A stretch of 6,537 nt of DNA, from assembly GCA_030749275.1 (NCBI GenBank), contig JASMKJ010000423.1, positions 1-6,537 on the forward strand, written 5' to 3'. The notes under the pieces are model-generated. The model did no database searches. It was not told where the DNA came from and saw only the letters and a list, made by a program, of their open reading frames with translations. Positions 1 through 5,268 of this stretch are shown here, piece after piece. The DNA is from Acidimicrobiales bacterium. GTDB lineage: Bacteria; Actinomycetota; Acidimicrobiia; Acidimicrobiales; Poriferisodalaceae. Made by a program: the position numbers and the translations under genes. Numbering within the stretch: the stretch's first letter is position 1; the number at the start of each line of letters is the position of its first letter.

Positions 1-76
1 CATGGCCCGTTCTCTGGGTATCCTCCGCGCTGAGTGGCATATTCCAGTAATTGAGGTAACTGCTTCTGAGGCCTTT

Positions 77-523
77 ATGAGTGATGAACCTGTAGACGAA
101 GAAATTGAAGAAATGGAGCCTGATCCAGACATCCTCGATGAGGAGATGGGTGAGGAAATCCAGATTGATCTTGAGGCCGACGACCTCGCAGATCAAGACG
201 ATGACGACGATGAGAATCAGGAGATCCCTGCAGGCGCACGCCCGACCTCCGATGATGAAGAAGAGGAAGAAGAAGACGACGACGAAGTAGAGGCTGATCT
301 TGACACCATCTTGAAAGAACGGCTCTCTTCCGCTGAGGACGACGAAGAAGAAGAGGAAGAAGACGAGGGGGTCATCACCACAGCAGAAGGCGATCGGATA
401 CCTGGGAAGCAAGAGGACGAAATTCTCTGTGAGGGCTGCTTCCTCCTTGTCAAGGAATCGCAGTACGACATTAGAGACAAAGTGGCGAGTTGCCCGCACT
501 GCGGCACCCAATTGAAGGTCTAG
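77..523 (+). CDS. Highly acidic zinc-ribbon protein, DUF4193-like
   Basis: A 148-residue protein of unknown function. I count 63 Asp/Glu against 9 Lys/Arg. The acidic part (residues 1-100) has two runs, near 59-70 and 88-97, and is probably disordered. The C-terminus carries a four-cysteine zinc ribbon: C118-E-G-C121 followed directly by FLLV, then C139-P-H-C142-G. The arrangement 'DE-x-x-C-x-x-C-FLV' with a later C-x-x-C resembles the actinobacterial DUF4193 family, though that family is usually nearer 100 residues and this copy is longer and more acidic. The frame is open back to an ATG at position 2. I chose the ATG at 77 because TGAGG lies five bases upstream and MSDEPVDEE is a natural acidic N-terminus, whereas residues from the upstream ATG do not look like the same protein. 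It lies 13 bases before the dehydrogenase gene and is probably cytoplasmic. Family assignment is by eye; the existence of the gene is fairly secure. Confidence 0.75.
   Translation: MSDEPVDEEIEEMEPDPDILDEEMGEEIQIDLEADDLADQDDDDDENQEIPAGARPTSDDEEEEEEDDDEVEADLDTILKERLSSAEDDEEEEEEDEGVITTAEGDRIPGKQEDEILCEGCFLLVKESQYDIRDKVASCPHCGTQLKV
257..363 (+). repeat. Purine-only direct repeats inside the acidic protein gene
   Basis: The same 17-base purine string (GAAGAAGAGGAAGAAGA) occurs at 257-273 and 347-363, exactly 90 bases or 30 codons apart and in the same frame. It encodes the two poly-Glu runs. This could be a diverged internal duplication, or simply what repeated GAA/GAG codons produce. Such tracts are prone to length change by slippage in whole codons. 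Confidence 0.55.
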
Positions 524-536
524 AAATCGGGGGGTC

Positions 537-1331
537 ATGAAACTCGAGGGAAAAGTCGCTGTCATTACAGGGGCCGCGAGCGGGATTGGTGCGGCTTGCG
601 CTCGAGCGTTTTCAAGCGTTGGCGCCAAGGTGGCTGTAGTCGACGTCGACGCCACAGGCTCTCAGGTGGTCGCAGATTCGATAGGTGGGATCGCTGTGGA
701 ATGCGATCTAGCAGATTCCGCGGCCATTGAAGCCATGGTCTCAGAGGTCGAACAGCAGCTTGGGCCAGTTGAAGTCTTATTTAATAATGCTGGAATTGGT
801 TCCGGCGCAGGGATGTTAGACAGCCCTCTCGTGGAATGGCAGAGCCAGTGGGACGTAAACCTCATGTCCCATGTACACGCCATTCGAGCTGTCTTACCGG
901 GAATGTTGGAAAGAGGAGAGGGTTACTTGCTCCACACCGCGTCAATGGCTGGGATTTTGTCGTCACATGGCAATGTTCCTTACGCAGTCAGCAAACACGC
1001 GGTTGTAGGTTTAGCCGAATGGCTTGCCTTCACTTACGCTCATCACGGAATCGCCGTTTCCTTACTAGCACCCTTGGCTGTTCGAACACCGATGTTGGGT
1101 GATGCCGCAGATGGAGAGTGGGCCTCGCAGGCCGGAGGGCCAATCAAAGAGCCTGAAGAGGTCGCCCAACAAGTGCTTGACGCAATTTCAGATGAACGAT
1201 TCCTGATTCTCACAGATCCAATCGCTCAAACCTGGATGGAGAGAAAAACTGCAGATCCAGATCGATGGCTCCATGGCATGAACAGGCTTCAACAGCGACT
1301 AGAAGGACCTCCCGGCGGCGATTCGGTGTAG
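537..1331 (+). CDS. Short-chain dehydrogenase/reductase (SDR), classical type
   Basis: A 264-residue soluble NAD(P)-dependent oxidoreductase with a Rossmann fold, a typical length for classical SDRs. The cofactor loop TGAASGIG is at residues 11-18. Asp36 ends the second beta strand (VVD), which in this family favours NAD(H) over NADP(H). NNAG is at 83-86, Asn108 sits in DVNLM, and the catalytic residues are Ser136 (TASMAG) and Tyr149/Lys153 (YAVSK), so the Asn-Ser-Tyr-Lys tetrad is complete. The usual Pro-Gly after strand six is Pro-Leu here (APLAVRTPM, 178-186). The C-terminal part (220-255, with DPIAQTWMERK and DRWLHGMNRL) looks like a conserved subfamily tail. The substrate cannot be read from the sequence. 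A GGGGGG ribosome binding site lies two bases before the ATG, and the gene ends in tandem TAG TAG stops. It is probably co-transcribed with the genes on either side. Confidence 0.92.
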   Translation: MKLEGKVAVITGAASGIGAACARAFSSVGAKVAVVDVDATGSQVVADSIGGIAVECDLADSAAIEAMVSEVEQQLGPVEVLFNNAGIGSGAGMLDSPLVEWQSQWDVNLMSHVHAIRAVLPGMLERGEGYLLHTASMAGILSSHGNVPYAVSKHAVVGLAEWLAFTYAHHGIAVSLLAPLAVRTPMLGDAADGEWASQAGGPIKEPEEVAQQVLDAISDERFLILTDPIAQTWMERKTADPDRWLHGMNRLQQRLEGPPGGDSV

Positions 1332-1360
1332 TAGTACCAACAGTTACCTAATCGAGCTAC

Positions 1361-1367
1361 AGGAAGG
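1361..1367 (+). promoter_or_regulatory. Strong ribosome binding site for the EamA permease
   Basis: AGGAAGG lies six bases before the GTG at 1374. It is the clearest Shine-Dalgarno in the window and decides this non-ATG start, since the next in-frame start candidates would remove part of the first membrane helix. Confidence 0.8.
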
Positions 1368-1373
1368 TCACTC

Positions 1374-2279
1374 GTGGGCTCAGGCGGCCTCATCTGGATC
1401 CCCGTGACGTTAGGGGCCACGGCAGCGCAAGTGCTGCGGACCGCCCGTCAACACGGACTTCGCCGGCACCTGTCTTCGTTTGGCGCCGCTTATGTCAGAT
1501 TTTTATTTGCCTGGCCCCTAGCCATCTCGTCGCTCGCCGTCACCTGGCTCTATTCGCCCGAAACCATAGAGATTCCACAGAGGTTCTACTTCTGGATCAT
1601 CGGAGCAGGGTTGGTTCAAATTTGTGGAACCGCTCTACTGCTTCAAGCCTTTCGTGCCCGGGACTTTGCTGTCGGAACGGTCTACTCAAAAGCAGAGGTT
1701 ATTTTGGTAGCGACTGGTTCCGCGATTTTCTTGGGCGAAACCTTGCAACCAGTTGGATGGATTGGCGCGGCCATCGTCCTCGTGGGAGTCGTCCTGCTCG
1801 CTGCTAGTTCAGGAGTCGGCACCGCACTCAAAGGGCTAGGCGATAAAGCAGCATGGTTCGGTATCGCCGCAGGATTGTTTTTCGCATTTTCGGCTATCGG
1901 GATTCGAGGTGCATCTACTTCGTTGGTTGGGGCATCGGTGTGGCATAAGACTTGCCTGACCCTGGTGGCCTTACTCACAAGCCAAATGTTGCTCCACGGC
2001 GCGCTTCTCGCCACGTTCGACCGGAACCAAATAGTCAACATCTGGAACCATCGACGAGAATGCTTTCAGGTAGGAATCTTAAGTTTTGCTGGGACTACTG
2101 GTTGGATCGCCGCTATGACCCTTGCTACCGCGGCCAAGGTCCGAACCCTTGGACAGCTGGAAATAGTCTTAGCGTTTTTCATCTCGCTTGTACGCCTTAA
2201 AGAGGAGCATCACCCTCGTGATTATTTCGGTAGTGCTTTAGTCCTAATAGGGATTCTGCTCGTGGTTGCTCTCGGTTGA
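1374..2279 (+). CDS. EamA/DMT-superfamily permease, ten transmembrane helices
   Basis: A 301-residue integral membrane protein of the drug/metabolite transporter type. Hydrophobic segments can be placed at about 4-24, 36-60, 72-92, 98-120, 126-146, 158-178, 186-212, 230-252, 258-274 and 283-301, matching the 5+5 helix architecture of EamA proteins. The two halves repeat the same pattern: first half A-E108 ... L-G-E122 ... G-x-x-I-V-L-V-G, second half L-E263 ... L-K-E277 ... G-S-A-L-V-L-I-G. In each half the two glutamates are 14 residues apart. EamA proteins export or import small metabolites and amino acids; no substrate can be assigned here. The start is a GTG with a strong AGGAAGG at 1361-1367, six bases upstream. 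The gene follows the SDR after 42 bases and ends 14 bases before the convergent coaE. Confidence 0.85.
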   Translation: MGSGGLIWIPVTLGATAAQVLRTARQHGLRRHLSSFGAAYVRFLFAWPLAISSLAVTWLYSPETIEIPQRFYFWIIGAGLVQICGTALLLQAFRARDFAVGTVYSKAEVILVATGSAIFLGETLQPVGWIGAAIVLVGVVLLAASSGVGTALKGLGDKAAWFGIAAGLFFAFSAIGIRGASTSLVGASVWHKTCLTLVALLTSQMLLHGALLATFDRNQIVNIWNHRRECFQVGILSFAGTTGWIAAMTLATAAKVRTLGQLEIVLAFFISLVRLKEEHHPRDYFGSALVLIGILLVVALG

Positions 2280-2293
2280 TTCCCTACCCGGAG

Positions 2294-2941
2294 TTAGCTC
2301 GGCTCGTCAGGTTCGGGAGTTGCCTCAGTAGCCGGAAGGTTTTGCGCCCACGCGAACGCTGATCTGATTTGTGGCTCTAATTCATTGAGAGTCACGGCAT
2401 TGTTGATCACAAAGTCAGCTAACTCGAGTCTCTTTTCAGGTGGTACCTGCGCCGCTATTCGGGACTGAGCGTCCTCTTCGTTGAATCCTCTCTGATCGAC
2501 TAGGCGTTGAATCGCTACTTCTGGAGGAGTGTCAACAACCAAGATCCCGCTAACGATGTATCGCGGGGGTCCTCCAGCGATAATCCCTTCTACAAGTAGG
2601 GGGATGTCTAGGACCAAAAGGTTGTCGGTTTTTGCATGCTTACGTATCCGATGTCTAATTTCCCTGTTCACGGGTGGGTGAACAATCCCGTTCAGCGTCC
2701 GAAGCGCTTCCTTGTCGTTGAATACAACATCGGCAATTGCTTGACGGTTCAGGGTTGTGTCCTCATTCAATATCTCCGCACCAAATTGCTTCACCATCTC
2801 GCTATAGACACTTCCACCTGGTTCTTGCAATTCGCGAACTATCTGATCCGCGTCAATTAGTACCGCGCCAAGATCGACAAAACGGTCCGAGACTGTGCTC
2901 TTACCGCTTCCTATGCCACCGGTAAGCCCGATGACTATCAC
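2294..2941 (-). CDS. coaE: Dephospho-CoA kinase
   Basis: A 215-residue cytoplasmic enzyme that catalyses the last step of coenzyme A synthesis, ATP-dependent phosphorylation of the 3'-hydroxyl of dephospho-CoA. Visible family marks are the P-loop GGIGSGKST at residues 8-16, the DAD motif at 30-32 (catalytic aspartate region), VHP at 87-89, the PLLVE segment at 114-118, the lid-region arginines around R146/R151 and R161 with Q165, and ADFVINN at 175-181. The length is normal, with a short acidic Pro/Glu-rich tail after about residue 200. The start is GTG with AGGGAG four bases upstream. It lies eight bases after rpsA, as in the polA-rpsA-coaE order known from mycobacteria, and is the last gene of the - strand group. 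Confidence 0.96.
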   Translation of the reverse strand: MIVIGLTGGIGSGKSTVSDRFVDLGAVLIDADQIVRELQEPGGSVYSEMVKQFGAEILNEDTTLNRQAIADVVFNDKEALRTLNGIVHPPVNREIRHRIRKHAKTDNLLVLDIPLLVEGIIAGGPPRYIVSGILVVDTPPEVAIQRLVDQRGFNEEDAQSRIAAQVPPEKRLELADFVINNAVTLNELEPQIRSAFAWAQNLPATEATPEPDEPS

Positions 2942-2945
2942 TTGA

Positions 2946-2951
2946 CTCCCT
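2946..2951 (-). promoter_or_regulatory. coaE ribosome binding site overlapping the rpsA stop codon
   Basis: On the - strand AGGGAG lies four bases before the coaE GTG. Its first two bases are the last two of the rpsA TAG stop codon (2952-2950). Ribosomes finishing rpsA would therefore sit on the coaE initiation region, which suggests translational coupling. It also supports the GTG at 2941 as the coaE start. Confidence 0.8.
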
Positions 2952-4344
2952 ACGCTTCCTCGGGTGACGCTGCGGTTTCTTCTTCTGAAGTTTCCTCAGC
3001 GGTTTGCTGGCTCTGTTCTTTGTCTTCGTAATCGGCAACGGCTTGTCGATAGGCCTCTTCGCCGTGCTCTTCGTAGTATTCACGCCAAGCTCGTTCAGCT
3101 TCTGACTCTTCTCCCTCAGCTGGAGCCTCAAAGCTGAATTCTCCGATGAAGTTTCCAGACTCATCGTAAGCATGTTCACCGAATGCTTCCTGATATTCAG
3201 CCGCTACTACCCCACCTTCGGCAGCCTGCTTGATTGACAAACTGATCCTTCGTCGCTGTAAGTCCAGATCAATAATTTTGACCCACAATTCCTCACCAGG
3301 TGTCACCACTTGCTCTGGCAATTCGACATGATGCGCTGACATTTCAGAAATATGAACAAGACCCTCTATTCCATCCCCGACTTGAACGAAGGAGCCAAAC
3401 GGCACCAGCTTGGTTACGCGGCCGTAGACCAATTCGCCCACCTTGTGGCCATCGGCAAACTCTTGCCATGGGTCTTGTTGGGTTGCCTTCAATGACAATG
3501 AAATTCGTTCACGCTCGCGGTCCACTTCCAGCACTTCGACGTCGACTTCATCACCTACCGTCACTACTGAATTTGGATGGTCAACATGCTTCCATGACAA
3601 CTCTGAGACATGGATCAGGCCGTCCATTCCGCCCAAATCCACGAACGCACCGAAGCTCACAACCGAGGAGACAACACCGCTTCGCTTCTCTCCTGGCTGC
3701 AAATCGTCCAAAAACTCTTCGCGTTGTTCCTTTTGTGTCTCCTCAAGCCAAGCTCGGCGAGAGAGAACGACGTTGTTGCGATTCTTATCTAATTCAATAA
3801 TTTTGGCCTCGAGCTCCATACCTATGTACGGATCCAAATCGCGTACCCGACGCAACTCCACCAGCGATGCCGGTACAAAGCCGCGCAATCCGATGTCAAT
3901 AATGAGTCCGCCCTTTACAACTTCAATAACTGGGCCTGAGACAACCCCATCTGATTCTTTGATCTCTTCGATCCGACCCCAGGCCTTTTCATATTGGGCC
4001 CGTTTCTTTGACAAAACAAGACGCCCGTCTTGGTCTTCCTTTTGTAGGACTAGGGCTTCGATCTCTTCCCCTAATTCGACAACTTCCGATGGATCAACCG
4101 CGTTTCGAATTGAGAGCTCTCGACTAGGAATGACTCCTTCGGATTTAAAACCGATGTCAAGAAGTACTTCATCTCGGTCTATTCGGACGACCGTTCCGGT
4201 AACTAAATCGCCATCTTCGAATTCAACGATCGTTCCGTCTATAGCATCAGCGAAGGTCGTTGCTCCAAGGTCGTTCTCGACGATGGTGCGGGGTATGTAT
4301 TCACCGGCATCGGTAAAGCTGCCGAATTCCGTAGTATCAGACAC
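2950..4344 (-). CDS. rpsA: 30S ribosomal protein S1, four S1 domains, actinobacterial type
   Basis: Ribosomal protein S1 binds mRNA single strands and helps start translation on the 30S subunit. From the GTG at 4344 it has 464 residues with four S1 (OB-fold) domains at about 45-114, 131-197, 218-286 and 303-372. Typical marks are GVIPSREL, GLRGFVPASLVE, the FGAFVDLGGMDGLIHVSELS segment in domain three and FGSFVQVGDGIEGLVHISEMS in domain four. Four domains are usual for Gram-positive S1, against six in E. coli. A tail of about 90 residues, rich in Glu and Tyr, ends in an acidic stretch. The frame is open to another GTG at 4395 (481 residues), but that start has no ribosome binding site, and the extra 17 residues (MGALPQAPRIV...) look like leader sequence. 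From 4344 the protein begins MSDTTEFGSFTDAGEY, with only a weak GAG nine bases upstream. The start is less certain than the identity. Confidence 0.93.
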   Translation of the reverse strand: MSDTTEFGSFTDAGEYIPRTIVENDLGATTFADAIDGTIVEFEDGDLVTGTVVRIDRDEVLLDIGFKSEGVIPSRELSIRNAVDPSEVVELGEEIEALVLQKEDQDGRLVLSKKRAQYEKAWGRIEEIKESDGVVSGPVIEVVKGGLIIDIGLRGFVPASLVELRRVRDLDPYIGMELEAKIIELDKNRNNVVLSRRAWLEETQKEQREEFLDDLQPGEKRSGVVSSVVSFGAFVDLGGMDGLIHVSELSWKHVDHPNSVVTVGDEVDVEVLEVDRERERISLSLKATQQDPWQEFADGHKVGELVYGRVTKLVPFGSFVQVGDGIEGLVHISEMSAHHVELPEQVVTPGEELWVKIIDLDLQRRRISLSIKQAAEGGVVAAEYQEAFGEHAYDESGNFIGEFSFEAPAEGEESEAERAWREYYEEHGEEAYRQAVADYEDKEQSQQTAEETSEEETAASPEEA

Positions 4345-4396
4345 AATTTTTGGCTCTAGGTAGACGATACGGGGTGCCTGTGGCAGAGCTCCCACC

Positions 4397-4432
4397 GGAC
4401 ACGGCGTCCAAGGCTACACGGCCTTGAGGCCG
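4397..4432 (-). promoter_or_regulatory. Cluster of small hairpins in the methyltransferase-rpsA intergenic leader
   Basis: Read on the - strand, three short stem-loops sit in front of rpsA. The first is CGGCC-TCAA-GGCCG (4432-4419). The second is CAAGGC-CGTGTA-GCCTTG (4426-4409). The third is GGACG-CCG-TGTCC with one G-U pair (4409-4397). The first two share bases 4419-4426, so they cannot form together. No T-run follows any of them, so this is not a classic intrinsic terminator. It could be a processing or termination site for the methyltransferase transcript, or a structured 5' leader for rpsA. The repeats are seen directly; any function is inferred. Confidence 0.4.
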
Positions 4433-4452
4433 GAACCATCTCAGGACTCAAG
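4423..4452. repeat. Inverted repeat CTTGAG-N18-CTCAAG, HAIR-like arms
   Basis: Six-base arms at 4423-4428 and 4447-4452, seven-base arms with one mismatch if extended inward (CTTGAGG / ACTCAAG). The right arm matches the half-site of HAIR, the HspR operator of actinobacteria (CTTGAGT-N7-ACTCAAG), exactly. The spacing between the seven-base arms is 16, not 7, so this is at best a relaxed or coincidental match. It lies upstream of rpsA. Confidence 0.3.
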
Positions 4453-4462
4453 TTCTAGAACT
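4451..4462. repeat. Perfect 12-base palindrome AGTTCTAGAACT
   Basis: A perfect dyad 12 to 23 bases after the stop codon of the methyltransferase gene, inside the leader of rpsA and touching the HAIR-like right arm. It could be an operator-type site for a dimeric regulator or a weak stem. No family can be named from it, and chance is possible. Confidence 0.35.
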
Positions 4463-4473
4463 AGCGGAGTTGT

Positions 4474-5235
4474 TTATTCTGGCCGACGTGCTAGAAGTAG
4501 CAGCTCTGCACGATCTAGATCAATGGTGTCGTCTGTCCAACTTTCGCCGGAATGAACACTACGAACCTTGAGTGGTTCGAGGCCCACCGTCTGAGCCATG
4601 AGCCACAACTCTCTGGGCGTGAAGCAGGTAGTCCATAAGTTGGTACTCAGTGATATCCCTTCTGGATTCTTGACCTCGGTGATCTCATGTCGGGTGGCGG
4701 TCATCAAATCAAAATCATCGTTGCTGGTGTCCCCGTGGGCAACCTGAAAGTACGCAGAAAAAGCCGCCACCAAGACTCGGCAACCGGGCTTGAGAGCGTC
4801 AGCCATGCCTTTCAAAATGGCTTGATCACCTCCAAGATTCGCTACGTCTAAGGCTGCCGGCCCGCCCTGCAGACCAAAAGCGCCTTCACACAGCGAGATC
4901 ACCCCATCGAATTGCCGGGGGAACTCCATTCGTCGAGCGTCCATTCGTTCAAACTTCACCAGTTTGTCGAGTCCTTCTTGTCTGGCCGATTCGTTAGCGA
5001 GGTCGACAAATGGCTTTGAGATATCGATGCCGAGGCAAATAACGCCACGTCGCGCAAGCTCTAAGGCATGGCGGCCCGGGCCGCAACCTACATCGAGAAC
5101 CTGATCCCCCGGTTGAAGCCCGAGGTCTTCGATGACAGCGTCAACTTCCTCGACAGTGCTGCGCGTGAACGCGTATCTCAAATACGCCGATTGCAAGTGA
5201 TCGGCTACCTCTTCGAACCAATGGTCATCAGGCAT
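4474..5235 (-). CDS. Class I SAM-dependent methyltransferase, substrate unknown
   Basis: A 253-residue soluble methyltransferase with a Rossmann-like fold. Motif I is VLDVGCGPG at residues 46-54, followed by R-H-A-L-E-L-A. The acidic residue that binds the SAM ribose is Asp71 in LGIDIS, and Asp99 in MDAR is placed to contact the adenine. The motif-four strand is FDGVISLCEGAFG (109-121). The C-terminal half (about 160-253) supplies the substrate side, with WTTCFTPRELWLMAQTVG typical of small-molecule or generic family members. I cannot say whether the target is a metabolite, RNA or protein. The frame extends to a TTG at 5259, but I chose the ATG at 5235 because GGGAAA lies six bases upstream and MPDDHWFEEVADHL resembles the usual start of such proteins. 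It lies 33 bases after polA on the same strand and is probably co-transcribed with it. Confidence 0.9.
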   Translation of the reverse strand: MPDDHWFEEVADHLQSAYLRYAFTRSTVEEVDAVIEDLGLQPGDQVLDVGCGPGRHALELARRGVICLGIDISKPFVDLANESARQEGLDKLVKFERMDARRMEFPRQFDGVISLCEGAFGLQGGPAALDVANLGGDQAILKGMADALKPGCRVLVAAFSAYFQVAHGDTSNDDFDLMTATRHEITEVKNPEGISLSTNLWTTCFTPRELWLMAQTVGLEPLKVRSVHSGESWTDDTIDLDRAELLLLARRPE

Positions 5236-5268
5236 GCGACGTTTCCCAGTCAGATACAAGCAGCACTT

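Noticed and set aside
2..76. N-terminal extension of the acidic protein from the ATG at position 2
   Set aside because: The 25 extra residues are hydrophobic and mixed, unlike the rest, and the ATG at 77 has a ribosome binding site. It cannot be fully excluded because the upstream sequence is missing.
217..507. 96-codon - strand frame with poly-Ser runs opposite the acidic gene
   Set aside because: The Ser runs are just the complement of GAA/GAG/GAC repeats read in another frame; no independent sign of coding.
1332..1373. Promoter between the SDR and permease genes
   Set aside because: No convincing pair of -35 and -10 boxes is visible in 42 bases; co-transcription is simpler.
1682..2041. 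119-codon - strand frame opposite the permease
   Set aside because: No recognisable domain, and it overlaps a membrane protein with good start signal and internal repeat structure.
2901..3179. 92-codon very basic - strand frame across the rpsA tail and coaE start
   Set aside because: A shifted reading of the acidic GAA-rich S1 tail produces Lys/Arg-rich output; both real genes cover the same bases in conserved frames.
3443..4363. 306-codon open frame on the + strand antisense to rpsA
   Set aside because: It is Ser/Thr/Arg-rich with no domain, lies entirely opposite the strongly conserved S1 gene, and is explained by the rpsA codon pattern.
4397..4432. Intrinsic terminator after the methyltransferase
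   Set aside because: The stems are GC-rich, but no T-run follows on the - strand, so I list them only as possible leader or processing structures.
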